From: Synechococcaceae bacterium WBB_10_009
GTDB taxonomy: Bacteria > Cyanobacteriota > Cyanobacteriia > PCC-6307 > Cyanobiaceae
Reading direction: 5' to 3'
Length of the DNA stretch: 22,761 nucleotides
Assembly (NCBI GenBank): GCA_010030955.1
Contig: RHBP01000010.1
Coordinates: 1 to 22,761, forward strand
In this document: piece after piece, positions 13,182 through 20,231 of the stretch
How the letters are laid out: every line of letters begins with the position of its first letter
Numbering within the stretch: position 1 is the stretch's first letter
Made by a program: the position numbers and the translations under genes
Notes under the pieces: model-generated
Seen by the model: only the letters and a program-made list of their open reading frames with translations
The model's database searches: none
What the model was told of the DNA's origin: nothing

Positions 13182-13262
13182 GTGGACCCGGCTGATCCGG
13201 CCGCCGTGGCCCTAATGGCGCTGCTGCTGCTTGCGGCCTTGATGCTGAGCGCACGCAGTTAG
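13182..13262 (+). CDS. possible 26-aa single-helix membrane peptide
   Basis: A GTG-started frame encodes 26 residues, MDPADPAAV followed by the hydrophobic stretch ALMALLLLAALMLSA. The stop lies 1 nt before the desaturase GTG. Cyanobacteria use many such one-helix peptides in photosynthetic complexes, but this sequence matches none I can recall. It could instead be an upstream ORF that couples translation to the desaturase, or chance. An ATG at 13215 would leave only 15 residues. Confidence 0.25.
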   Translation: MDPADPAAVALMALLLLAALMLSARS

Positions 13263-13263
13263 G

Positions 13264-14127
13264 GTGCGCAATTCCGGTGCTGTTCTGACCCTCCGCAAGG
13301 CGCTGCACGGCCTGGGCCCCGTGTTCATCCTGGCCAGCCACCTGGGCTGCGGCCTGCTGCTGATCACCGGTCTGGGGGCCGGGGCGGCACTGTGGGCCGT
13401 TGCCCTCTACGGCCTGCGCATGCTGGCCACCACGGCCATCTACCACCGGCTGATGGCCCACCGCAGCTACCAGGCGCCGCGGCCCGTGTGGTGGCTGGGG
13501 GCGGTGGTGGCGGCCTCCGCCGGCCAGATGGGCCCCAGCTGGTGGGTGGCCCACCACCAGCAGCACCACCGCCATGTGGACACCGGCCACGACCCCCACA
13601 GCCCGCTGCTGAGCCCCAACGGCTGGCGCGGATTTTGGTATGCGCAGCTGGGCTGGTTGCTCAGCCCCGCCTTCCACCCCGACACCCTGCCGGCGGCGAT
13701 CGAGGCCGACCCGGTGCTGCGGCTGATCGATCGGTTGCACGTGCTGCCGCCCCTCGCCCTCGCCTGGCTGTCGTGGCAGCTGGGGGGATGGGCCTGGCTG
13801 GGGGCCTTCTGCCTGAGCACCACGGTGCTGTTCCACGCGGTGGCCAGCGTGAACTCCGTGGCCCACCTGGCGGGCAGCCAACCCTTTGCCACCGGCGATG
13901 CCAGCCGCAACAACCCCTGGGTGGCGCTGTTCACCCTCGGCGAGGGCTGGCACAACCTGCACCACGCCTTCCAGGGCTCGGTGCGCCAGGGGCTCACCCT
14001 GCGCCAGGGGCGCGTGGTGGTGCTGCCCGATCCCACCTACCGCTTCATCTGCCTGCTGGAGCGGCTGGGTTGGGCCCGGCAGCTGCGCATTCCCTCGCAG
14101 CGGGCCCTGTTGGCCCGGGGGGCCTGA
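13264..14127 (+). CDS. acyl-lipid / acyl-CoA desaturase, delta-9 (DesC) type
   Basis: 287 aa membrane di-iron enzyme that introduces a double bond into fatty-acyl chains. All three histidine boxes are present: H61-RLMA-H66, H97-HQQ-HH102 and H230-NL-HH234 within GEGWHNLHHAF. Long hydrophobic stretches occur at about 18-58, 75-90 and 160-205. The GTG at 13264 is the start; an in-frame stop lies 18 nt upstream. The N-terminus is short compared with many DesC proteins. It is probably the first main gene of a unit continuing with MntP, the LysR-like regulator and TspO. Regiospecificity cannot be read from sequence alone. Confidence 0.88.
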   Translation: MRNSGAVLTLRKALHGLGPVFILASHLGCGLLLITGLGAGAALWAVALYGLRMLATTAIYHRLMAHRSYQAPRPVWWLGAVVAASAGQMGPSWWVAHHQQHHRHVDTGHDPHSPLLSPNGWRGFWYAQLGWLLSPAFHPDTLPAAIEADPVLRLIDRLHVLPPLALAWLSWQLGGWAWLGAFCLSTTVLFHAVASVNSVAHLAGSQPFATGDASRNNPWVALFTLGEGWHNLHHAFQGSVRQGLTLRQGRVVVLPDPTYRFICLLERLGWARQLRIPSQRALLARGA

Positions 14128-14180
14128 GGCCGCCGGCCTCTACGCTCAATTCGCGCCGACCCCCGGATCGACTCACCGCA

Positions 14181-14732
14181 ATGCCCTGGGACATCCTTCT
14201 GCTGGCGGTGGTTCTCAGCGTTGATTCCTTTTCGGCGGCCTTCGCCATGGGCTTCCGCCGTTTTTCGGCGGCGCGGGCGTTGTCCTTCGCCCTCAGCTCG
14301 GCCTTTGCCGAAGGGGCCGCCACCGCCCTGGGGTTCCTGCTGGGGCGCATCGCCAAGGATCTGATCACCAGCTACGACCACTGGGTGGCGTTTGTGCTGC
14401 TGGTGGCGGTGGGGGCCCACATGTGCTGGGAGGCGTACCACCACAACCCCGACACCACCACCGAAGCCGACGACCCCCGCACCCACAGCGTGCTCAAGAT
14501 CCTGCTGGTGTCCACCGTCACCAGCATCGATTCGCTGGGGGTGGGCATCACCCTCGGCCTGGCGGGCAAGCCGATCCTCAACTACACCCTGGCCATTGCC
14601 CTGGCGGCCTTCGCCGCCACCTACCTGGGGCTGGGGCTGGCCAAGCGCATGCCGGCGGTGTTTGGCAGCCGGCTTGAGATCATTGGCGGCGCCGTGCTGA
14701 TCGTGCTCGGCTTCCAGATGCTGTCGATCTGA
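14181..14732 (+). CDS. mntP: MntP-family manganese efflux pump
   Basis: 183 aa, the usual family length. Six membrane helices are arranged as two homologous halves. Each half carries the conserved acidic motif: LSVDSFSAAFAMG (D15) in the first and VTSIDSLGVGITLGL (D117) in the second. MntP exports excess Mn2+, which matters in cyanobacteria because the photosystem II manganese cluster requires a large Mn supply. A central loop is acidic and His-containing (WEAYHHNPDTTTEADD). I see no yybP-ykoY manganese riboswitch in the 53-nt upstream spacer, so control may come from the operon promoter or the LysR-like regulator 15 nt downstream. Confidence 0.9.
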   Translation: MPWDILLLAVVLSVDSFSAAFAMGFRRFSAARALSFALSSAFAEGAATALGFLLGRIAKDLITSYDHWVAFVLLVAVGAHMCWEAYHHNPDTTTEADDPRTHSVLKILLVSTVTSIDSLGVGITLGLAGKPILNYTLAIALAAFAATYLGLGLAKRMPAVFGSRLEIIGGAVLIVLGFQMLSI

Positions 14733-14747
14733 GCCCAAGGACGAGAC

Positions 14748-15635
14748 GTGATCAGCCAGGACGATCTCGCCGCCCTCGACGGCCTGCAGTGGCTGGGATC
14801 CGGCCACGAGGCCAGTGCGGTGCTGGGCATCAGCCAGGCCACCGTGAGCCGCTCCAGCAACCGCGCCCTGCAGTTGTTCGGGCTGCAGCTGGAACGCGAG
14901 AACGGGGAATGGCAGCTGATCGGCGATGCCAGCTTCCTGCAGATGGAGCGCCGCGTGCACCAGGTGGCGCGCTGGATGGGCCACCGGCCGCTGCGGCTCG
15001 AGGCCACCTACTGGAGCGCCCCCACCCTCTGCGCCGGCTTGCCCCCCACCTGGCGGCTGGGCCGCTCCAACATCGTGGGGGTGGGCCGCAACCTGCAGTT
15101 GGTGCGCGAGCGCATCGTGGATGCCTGGATCGCCGGCCTGCCCGACCTGCCCAGCCCCGACGATCCGGATCTGGCGGCCATCACCCTCAGCCGCATGCCG
15201 GTGTTCTTCACCTGCGCGCCAGGGCACCCGCTGCTGCAGCTGGAGCGGATCAGCCTCGAGGATGTGGCCGCCTTTCCCTCCCTGGGGCTGCCCGGCGGCA
15301 GCTACCCGTTGGTGGAGGCGGCCCTGCGCCGCATTGGCCTCTGGAACGACGCCGTGCGCATGCAGCGCTACCGGCGGGAGCGCTGGGAAGGGCGGGTGGA
15401 AACCGATCTGGTGGTGGGCTATGGCACGCCCTTGAGCCTGCGGGTGAGCGGCAGCCAGCTCTGCCGCTTGCCGCTGTTGCTGCCAATCCAATCCGGTGAT
15501 GCGGTGGTGGTGCACCGCGATGCCCTGGGCCACCCCATCCTGGAGGGGCTGCTGGCCCACCTGCGGGGCCAGCTGCAGCAGCTGGCCCGCGAGCACCCCG
15601 AGATCACACTGGAGCCATGGCCGCAGCCCTGCTGA
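14748..15635 (+). CDS. LysR-like transcription regulator (paralogue of the 5293-6171 gene)
   Basis: 295 aa from the GTG at 14748, with an AAGGA ribosome-binding site about 8 nt upstream. The helix-turn-helix is at residues 18-40 (GHEASAVLGISQATVSRSSN). The same blocks as the other LysR-like protein follow: EREN-GEWQLIGD, RPLRLEATYWSAPTL, DAWIAGLPDLPSPDDPDL and FFTCAPGHPLLQLERI. The gene lies 15 nt after mntP and overlaps the TspO start by 19 nt, so it is embedded in an operon. Control of those genes is a reasonable inference. The ligand is unknown. Confidence 0.82.
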   Translation: MISQDDLAALDGLQWLGSGHEASAVLGISQATVSRSSNRALQLFGLQLERENGEWQLIGDASFLQMERRVHQVARWMGHRPLRLEATYWSAPTLCAGLPPTWRLGRSNIVGVGRNLQLVRERIVDAWIAGLPDLPSPDDPDLAAITLSRMPVFFTCAPGHPLLQLERISLEDVAAFPSLGLPGGSYPLVEAALRRIGLWNDAVRMQRYRRERWEGRVETDLVVGYGTPLSLRVSGSQLCRLPLLLPIQSGDAVVVHRDALGHPILEGLLAHLRGQLQQLAREHPEITLEPWPQPC

Positions 15636-16063
15636 TCCTGCTGGTGATGGCGGCGGTGGTGGCTGGCCTCAACCCCAACCGCGCTGCCTTCAGCTGGTTC
15701 ATGACCCTGCGCCGCCCCGCCTGGCTCAGCTTCGAGCGGTGGATCCCGCTGATCTGGATCACGATCTACGCCTGCTTCTACGCCTCGGCGCTGCTGGCCT
15801 GGCAGAGCGGCGGCAGCTTGGCGATCCAGGCGGGCTACCTGCTGCTGTTGGTGTTGGTGCAGAGCTACACCTGGCTGATCTGCCGCACGCGCCGGCTGGC
15901 CAACGGCACCCGCGTGGGCTTCGCCGGCTGGGCCTGGGGGGTGGCGTTGGCGCTGATCGTGCTGGAGAGCTCCCGCAGTGCGGCCCTGCTGCTGGTGCCC
16001 TACCTGCTCTGGAGCCCGGTGGGCACCCTGGTGACCTGGCAGATGCAACGGCTCAACCGCTGA
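15617..16063 (+). CDS. TspO/MBR-family (tryptophan-rich sensory) membrane protein
   Basis: 148 aa with five predicted helices. The family-typical segment between helices 1 and 2 is visible, FMTLRRPAWLSFERWIPLIW followed by ITIYACFYASALLAW. So are later Trp/Tyr-rich helices (LVQSYTWLICRTRRLANG, GWAWGVALALIVLE). TspO proteins bind porphyrins and related ligands and modulate tetrapyrrole or stress responses. The motif in helix 5 is less typical (LVPYLLWSPVGTLVTW), so ligand binding may differ. Its ATG lies inside the LysR-like gene, pointing to translational coupling with the regulator. Confidence 0.8.
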   Translation: MAAALLILLVMAAVVAGLNPNRAAFSWFMTLRRPAWLSFERWIPLIWITIYACFYASALLAWQSGGSLAIQAGYLLLLVLVQSYTWLICRTRRLANGTRVGFAGWAWGVALALIVLESSRSAALLLVPYLLWSPVGTLVTWQMQRLNR

Positions 16064-16093
16064 CACAATGCGGGCATTGCCCCCCGTGCTCCG

Positions 16094-16438
16094 ATGCGCA
16101 AGCCGATCCGTTCCGCCCAGCTGCTGCTGGCGGGCCTGGCCGCCAGCACCGCCATCGCCCGACCCGCCGCCGCCGCGGGCGACACGCTGTGGACCCTGCA
16201 GGCCGGCGTGCGCCGCTGTGTGGAAACCAGCCAGGCCCAACCCTGCCGCCAAGCGGAGGCCAACGTGAAGGCACTGACCCGCAACCCCGCCTACGCCAAG
16301 GCCTCCCACCTGTGCCAGGAGGAGATCGGCGAGCTGTCGCAGGTGATCGCCCTGCTGCCCCTGCGGGATGCGGTGCCCAACGAGGTGATGGCCTCGGTGG
16401 CCGATGTGCAGCAGGCCTGCCTGCCCTACGGGTTCTGA
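16094..16438 (+). CDS. small exported four-cysteine protein
   Basis: 114 aa from the ATG at 16094. The Sec signal peptide is about residues 1-28 (RKPIRSAQLLLAGLAASTAI, then ARPAAAAG). The mature part is helical and has four cysteines (RRCVE, QPCRQ, HLCQE, QACLP), probably two disulfides in an oxidising compartment. It lies 30 nt after the TspO-family gene and may be in the same unit. No family is recognised; its size and Cys pattern recall other small lumenal or periplasmic proteins of this group. Confidence 0.7.
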   Translation: MRKPIRSAQLLLAGLAASTAIARPAAAAGDTLWTLQAGVRRCVETSQAQPCRQAEANVKALTRNPAYAKASHLCQEEIGELSQVIALLPLRDAVPNEVMASVADVQQACLPYGF

Positions 16439-16480
16439 GCGGCGGGCTGTGGTGGGCGTGGATCCGCCTGCTGCGCCGCT
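16438..16480. terminator. hairpin between convergent genes
   Basis: AGCGGCG (16438-16444) pairs with CGCCGCT (16474-16480), and an inner stem GGCG/CGCC brings the arms together. It sits exactly between the convergent stops at 16438 and 16479, where a bidirectional terminator would be useful. There is no T-run on either side. Confidence 0.35.
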
Positions 16481-16865
16481 AGGCCCGGAACACCCCCACG
16501 ATCGCCATCACCAGCAGCACCACGCTGCTCAGGAAGCTGATGCCGAAGCCGGGGCCCCGTTTGCCGGGGGCGATGCGGTAGCCCACGCCGTAGGCCACGC
16601 GGCCGCCCACCCAGATGAACCCCAACAACGACGCCCACTGGGGCGAGCCCAGCAGCGCCGCCAGCCAAAAGGTGGGCAGGAAAAACACCAGCTGCTCCAG
16701 GGTGTTCTGCTGCACCCGCAGGGCGCACTCGAACGGCTCCGGGCCGCTGGTGGCCGGCGCCATCACCTTGTGCTTCACGCGGGCCTGACCCACCGCCATG
16801 GCCGTGCCCTGGTAGGTGATCAGGGCCGCCAGGGTCACCACGGCGGGGAGGGCGGGGATGGACAT
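16479..16865 (-). CDS. MAPEG-family membrane protein
   Basis: 128 aa from the ATG at 16865, with four membrane helices. The signature CALRVQQNTLEQLVFFLPTF matches the conserved R-x-Q-x-N-x-x-E block of the MAPEG superfamily, which includes microsomal glutathione transferases and related enzymes. The end of helix 4 and loop (GRVAYGVGYRIAPGKRGPGF) also fits. A role in glutathione-dependent detoxification of lipid peroxides or electrophiles is known for the family. The substrate here is not evident. ORF extension to 17096 is antisense to small genes on the plus strand and is rejected. Confidence 0.85.
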   Translation of the reverse strand: MSIPALPAVVTLAALITYQGTAMAVGQARVKHKVMAPATSGPEPFECALRVQQNTLEQLVFFLPTFWLAALLGSPQWASLLGFIWVGGRVAYGVGYRIAPGKRGPGFGISFLSSVVLLVMAIVGVFRA

Positions 16866-16926
16866 CGGCAGCGCTGGAGGGGGGCTTGAAGCGGGGCCCA
16901 ACATAGGGGTGCCGCACCGCCGCCCC

Positions 16927-17061
16927 ATGACCCTCGGACGCTTCATTGCCCTGTTTCTGGTGGGCCTGGTGGTGGCCATCGGCTTCCAGCTCACCTGGCT
17001 GTTCTGGCTGCTGGGGGTTGCCCTGCTGCTGGTGGTGCTCAAACTCACGGTGTTGCGCTGA
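16927..17061 (+). CDS. 44-aa membrane microprotein
   Basis: 44 aa from the ATG at 16927, almost entirely hydrophobic (RFIALFLVGLVVAIGFQLTW, then LFWLLGVALLLVVLKLTVLR). It probably forms a helical hairpin or one long helix, with Arg at both ends. It lies 6 nt upstream of another small membrane-protein gene on the same strand, which supports expression as a pair. No family is recognised. Confidence 0.55.
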   Translation: MTLGRFIALFLVGLVVAIGFQLTWLFWLLGVALLLVVLKLTVLR

Positions 17062-17067
17062 TCCCCC

Positions 17068-17262
17068 ATGCCCGAGCATCCCGGCCCACCGCTCACCGCC
17101 CGGGAGATGGTGCGGGCCCACGCCTACCCCGTGCTCGCCGCCGTGGGCACCACGGCGCTGGTGGTGATCGCCATCTGCCTGATCCCCATCGCCCGCCACG
17201 CCCAGCACATGAACCAGTGCGTGTCGAGGCAACTGCCCACCTGGTGCATTGACGTGCGCTGA
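17068..17262 (+). CDS. 64-aa single-helix membrane protein
   Basis: 64 aa from the ATG at 17068. A polar N-terminus (PEHPGPPLTAREMVRAHAYP) is followed by one strong helix (VLAAVGTTALVVIAICLIPI) and a short tail with two cysteines (NQCVSRQLPTWCIDV) that could form a disulfide outside the cytoplasm. The gap from the preceding microprotein gene is 6 nt. It is probably a small picocyanobacterial membrane protein. The function is unknown. Confidence 0.6.
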   Translation: MPEHPGPPLTAREMVRAHAYPVLAAVGTTALVVIAICLIPIARHAQHMNQCVSRQLPTWCIDVR

Positions 17263-17286
17263 CGGCTACGGTTCGGCCACTTCGGG

Positions 17287-17742
17287 ATGGCGGCACCGAT
17301 GCCGGATCGCGTTCAGTCCCTGCGGCAGCGATGGCTGTTGAGCGCCGCCGGGGGTGCCCTGCTGGCGCTGGCGAGCCCGGCCCTGGCCAGCACCCCCCCG
17401 GCCACCACGGCGGTGCCGGCCGGCAGCTGCCTGCGGCTCAACCACACCGCCCAGGCCCTCACCGAGTTCAACAACCTCGGCCCGCAGGCCAGCGCCGCCG
17501 ACGCCCGCGCCAGCTTCCAGCTGCTCCAGGCCAGTGAGCAGGGGCTGCAGCGGGATCCGGCCCTGGCGGCCCTGCCGGCGATGGCGGCGGTGCAGCGCAG
17601 CTGGCGGGCCCTGGATCAGGCCTTCGGCCAGCTGCCCGCCGGCACCGGCGTGGGCGCCATGCAACAGCAGCTGCAGAGCGCCAAACACGAGCACCGCATC
17701 GCCCTCAACGGCCTGATCGTTTCCATCACGTGCCAGCCATGA
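17287..17742 (+). CDS. exported helical protein of unknown function
   Basis: 151 aa from the ATG at 17287; an ATG at 17299 is an alternative. A signal peptide is visible (RQRWLLSAAGGALLALASPA, then LAS). The mature domain is helical and Ala/Gln-rich (LNHTAQALTEFNNLG, FQLLQASEQGLQRD, VQRSWRALDQAFGQLPAG). It has one Cys near each end (GSCLRL and ITCQP), which may pair. The stop overlaps the start of the SH3b gene as ATGA, so the two are likely co-translated. No domain is recognised. Confidence 0.7.
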   Translation: MAAPMPDRVQSLRQRWLLSAAGGALLALASPALASTPPATTAVPAGSCLRLNHTAQALTEFNNLGPQASAADARASFQLLQASEQGLQRDPALAALPAMAAVQRSWRALDQAFGQLPAGTGVGAMQQQLQSAKHEHRIALNGLIVSITCQP

Positions 17743-18182
17743 CCATGTCGCACCGCCGTTTGTTGGCCCCCCTCGGGTGCTCAATGCTGCTGAGCGGGCT
17801 GGCCGCCTGGGCCCCCACCCCCGCCCAGGCCTATTGGCATGGCTACCGCTGCTGGGGCGGCTGCTGGGCCCGGCCCGTGGTGATCGATCCCACCGTGGTG
17901 GCGCCCGTGGTGGTGGCACCGCCCGCGGTGGTCACCCCCGCTGTGGTGGCCCCCGCGGTGGTGGCCCCCGTGGCCGCACGGCTCTGCACCAAGGGCAGCG
18001 GCAACGTGTCGTTGCGCACTGGCCCCAACCAAAACTTTGCCGTGGTGGCCACCCTCAGCCCCGGGGTGCCGCTCACGGTGCAGCGCAACCAGGTGAACCA
18101 GCTCGGACAGGACTGGAGCCTGGTGAACGCGGGCGGCTTCGAGGGCTTCATCCCCAGCGGCCACGTCTGCTACGGCAGCTGA
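17739..18182 (+). CDS. exported SH3b-domain protein with Val/Pro/Ala linker
   Basis: 147 aa from the ATG at 17739; an ATG at 17745 is also possible. A signal peptide (RRLLAPLGCSMLLSGLAAWA, then PTPAQA) leads to an aromatic/Cys patch (YWHGYRCWGGCW). A flexible linker follows, made of VVAP and VVTP repeats at about residues 50-80. Residues 83-147 form a bacterial SH3 domain: GNVSLRTGPNQNFAVVATLS and GQDWSLVNAGGFEGFIPSGH. Such domains often bind peptidoglycan or cell-surface peptides. The gene is coupled to the preceding exported protein by the ATGA overlap. Confidence 0.8.
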   Translation: MTMSHRRLLAPLGCSMLLSGLAAWAPTPAQAYWHGYRCWGGCWARPVVIDPTVVAPVVVAPPAVVTPAVVAPAVVAPVAARLCTKGSGNVSLRTGPNQNFAVVATLSPGVPLTVQRNQVNQLGQDWSLVNAGGFEGFIPSGHVCYGS

Positions 18183-18187
18183 GGCCC

Positions 18188-18388
18188 TCAGCCGCGGGCG
18201 CGGATCCAATCCACCAACAACTGCTGCTGGTCGACCCCATCGAGCTGCCGCTCCGGGATCGCCGCCACCCGCCGCACCCCGGGGGTGCGGGTCTGCACGA
18301 TCCGCTTGGCGTGCTCCTCGTCCATGGCCCGCACGGGTTCGATGCTGCAGCCCACGGCATCGCAGAAGAACACGGCGTAGGCGGTCAT
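18188..18388 (-). CDS. small hypothetical protein
   Basis: 66 aa from the ATG at 18388. It has a beta-alpha pattern: AYAVFFCDAVGCSIEPVRAM, then DEEHAKRIVQTRTPGVRRVA, ending with DQQQLLVDWIRARG. It is soluble, with two cysteines close together (FFCDAVGC). It converges on the SH3b gene and lies 55 nt upstream of nothing on its own strand except the region before the glycosyltransferase stop. No family is recognised. Confidence 0.55.
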   Translation of the reverse strand: MTAYAVFFCDAVGCSIEPVRAMDEEHAKRIVQTRTPGVRRVAAIPERQLDGVDQQQLLVDWIRARG

Positions 18389-18443
18389 GGCCAGGGGCCC
18401 ATCTGCCTGTGGTCTAGCCATGGGTGTCGCCGCCCCGCCACAG

Positions 18444-19607
18444 CTAGGCGAGCGGGCGGCCCTTCCAGGTCCAGCCGCGGCCGCTCAGGGTGCGCCACAC
18501 GGAGGTGGGGCCGATGGCGGCCACCACCAGGCCGCCCGCCCCCATCAGCCACCAAAGGGTGAGTGGCACTTGAAACTGCGAGCGGGTCCAGAGCCGCAGC
18601 ATCAGCTGCAGGGCGATGCCCGCCACGGCCAGGGCCAGGGCCAGCAGCCAGGGCAACCGCTCGGCCGGCAGCAGCGCCGCGGCGATGGCCGCCGCCGGCG
18701 CCAGCAACCACGGCCCGCTGAACATCAAGAGCACCACCGCCGCCGCCCCCAGGGCCTTGGCCACGCTGCCGTCGAGGCCGAGGAGCCAATTCTTGGTCCA
18801 CCCCTCCCAGAGGGAGGCGAAGTCGCCATACATGCGCAGCTCCAGCGCATCGAGCCCCAGCCGGTAGCGCAGGCCATAGCCGGCGGCCTTGATCCGCCGT
18901 GCCAGGGCCAAATCCTCCACCACCTCCGCCGCCAGGGCGCGGTGGCCGCCGATGGCCCCGTAGGCCTCGCGGCGAAACAGCATGAACGGGCCGGCGGCGA
19001 AGGCCACCGCACTGGCGGGGTCGTTGGCGGCCTCAATCGGAAAGCCCAGCCCCAGCAGGCTGGCCATGATCGGCTGCACCATCCACTCCGCCAGGCAATC
19101 GCAACGGAGCCGCGGCGCCAGGCTGAACAGGTCGGCCCCCTCGGCGATGGCCTGGCCCAGGGCGCGCCGCAGGGTGGCCGGCCGCAGGCGCACATCGGCA
19201 TCCACAAACAGCACCCAGGGGGTATTCACCTGCTCCATCGCCCGGGTGCAGGCCCAGTTTTTGCCCACCCAGCGCTCCCCGGCGGGCCTGGGGCCCGCCT
19301 CCAGCAGCGCAAAGCGCTGGCCCGCCTCGCCGCAGGCCGCCGCCGCCGCCCGTGCCAGGGCGGCCGTGGCATCGGTGGAGCCGTCGTTCACCACCAGCAC
19401 CCGCCAGTCGGTGCAGGGGGCCTCGCTGCCCAGCAGGCTGGTGAGGCAAGGGCCAATGTTGGCGGCCTCGTTGTAGGCGGGCAGCACCACCGTGAGCGCC
19501 GTGTCGGGCAGGGGCGGCACCACAGCGCCCGGCTCGGGAGCCGGCGCCAGCCGCGGCGCCCGGGAGAACACCTGGATCAACGAAACCAGCAGGATGGTGA
19601 GCCCCAA
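18444..19607 (-). CDS. family-2 glycosyltransferase, HpnB/CruG-like
   Basis: About 387 aa from a TTG at 19607. It has an N-terminal membrane segment, a GT-A domain (LTVVLPAYNEAANIGPCLTS; VLVVNDGSTD; the metal-binding FVDADVRL) and the GKNWACTRA motif. The acceptor region is around EVVEDLALARRIKAAGYGLR, and three to four C-terminal helices begin near WLLGLDGSVAKALG. This architecture fits HpnB-type transferases of the hopanoid cluster and the CruC/CruG carotenoid glycosyltransferases, so a lipid or carotenoid glycoside is the likely product. The start is uncertain: hydrophobic coding continues upstream (AIPLWAWGTAALAAAAALGL), and GTG codons at 19784-19790 would lengthen it but overlap the divergent CAAD gene. 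Confidence 0.82.
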   Translation of the reverse strand: MGLTILLVSLIQVFSRAPRLAPAPEPGAVVPPLPDTALTVVLPAYNEAANIGPCLTSLLGSEAPCTDWRVLVVNDGSTDATAALARAAAAACGEAGQRFALLEAGPRPAGERWVGKNWACTRAMEQVNTPWVLFVDADVRLRPATLRRALGQAIAEGADLFSLAPRLRCDCLAEWMVQPIMASLLGLGFPIEAANDPASAVAFAAGPFMLFRREAYGAIGGHRALAAEVVEDLALARRIKAAGYGLRYRLGLDALELRMYGDFASLWEGWTKNWLLGLDGSVAKALGAAAVVLLMFSGPWLLAPAAAIAAALLPAERLPWLLALALAVAGIALQLMLRLWTRSQFQVPLTLWWLMGAGGLVVAAIGPTSVWRTLSGRGWTWKGRPLA

Positions 19608-19722
19608 CGCCGCCGCCGCCGCCAGGGCGGCGGTGCCCCAGGCCCAAAGGGGGATGGCGGTGCCCAGGGTGCAGCTCCAGATCAGGGCCCCAGCATCCCT
19701 GAGCCTGGACAGCGGCGCGACA

Positions 19723-20175
19723 ATGAACGCTGCAGCCCAGGCGCCGGTGCCCCCCGCAGACCCCCCAGAAGCGGAATCAACCACCACCACAACGCCACCG
19801 CTGGAGCTCCAGCTCACCCAGGACGCCCCGGGCCCCCTGCAGGCGCCGGAGGCCAAGCCGGATGGCGGCGGCGGCGTCCAACCGGAGGGCCTGCGCACCC
19901 TGCTCCAGCAGCTGGGGGTGTTCCAATCGCAATCGCTCGAGCAACTGCTGCCCGCCCTGCAGATCCTGGGGTTGGCGGTGGTGGCGGGAGTGGGCCTCAA
20001 GCTCACCGGCGCCGTGCTGGGGGCCATCAATGAGCTGCCGCTGCTCGGACAACTGCTGCAGCTGGTGGGGCTGGTGACGGCCATTCAGTTTGTGGCCCGC
20101 AATGCCCTGCAGCAGCAGAAACGGGCGGCCCTGCTGGCCCGCATCGAGCAGATCAAAACCAACCTGCTCGGCTGA
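19723..20175 (+). CDS. CAAD-domain thylakoid membrane protein
   Basis: 150 aa from the ATG at 19723. The N-terminal half is disordered and rich in Pro, Thr and Gly, with a conserved-looking LRTLLQQLGVF. The C-terminal half (about 80-150) has two membrane helices (LQILGLAVVAGVGLKLTGAV and LGQLLQLVGLVTAIQFVARN) followed by an amphipathic basic helix (QQKRAALLARIEQIKTNLLG). This is the CAAD pattern, first described as an appendage of cyanobacterial aminoacyl-tRNA synthetases and related to the thylakoid-curvature protein CURT1. The standalone form is likely a thylakoid shaping or anchoring protein. The 5' end may overlap the glycosyltransferase N-terminus. Confidence 0.82.
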   Translation: MNAAAQAPVPPADPPEAESTTTTTPPLELQLTQDAPGPLQAPEAKPDGGGGVQPEGLRTLLQQLGVFQSQSLEQLLPALQILGLAVVAGVGLKLTGAVLGAINELPLLGQLLQLVGLVTAIQFVARNALQQQKRAALLARIEQIKTNLLG

Positions 20176-20181
20176 AGCGCC

Positions 20182-20201
20182 GCGGCCTGTGGCCAGGCCG
20201 C
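20182..20201 (+). terminator. perfect 8-bp hairpin after the CAAD gene
   Basis: GCGGCCTG (20182-20189) and CAGGCCGC (20194-20201) form a perfect stem with a TGGC loop, starting 7 nt after the CAAD stop. There is no T-run. It may terminate poorly or protect the 3' end while letting transcription continue to the HLIP gene. Confidence 0.4.
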
Positions 20202-20231
20202 ATAGCCTCCTGCCACGCCCAGCCACCGGCC

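Noticed and set aside
12211..13215. 334-codon plus-strand frame antisense to the photolyase-family gene
   Set aside because: Low-complexity Gln/Arg/Leu sequence without motifs, a shadow of the flavoprotein gene.
14128..14180. yybP-ykoY manganese riboswitch before mntP
   Set aside because: The spacer is only 53 nt and lacks the conserved loops; too short for the known aptamer.
14037..15596. 519-codon minus-strand frame across mntP and the LysR-like gene
   Set aside because: Its composition is Gln/His/Gly/Ala-rich and family-less, while the plus strand carries recognised motifs over the same bases.
18387..20033. 548-codon open frame on the plus strand
   Set aside because: It runs antisense to the well-supported glycosyltransferase and translates to Gln/Arg/Gly/His-rich sequence with no domain; long shadow frames are expected in DNA this GC-rich.
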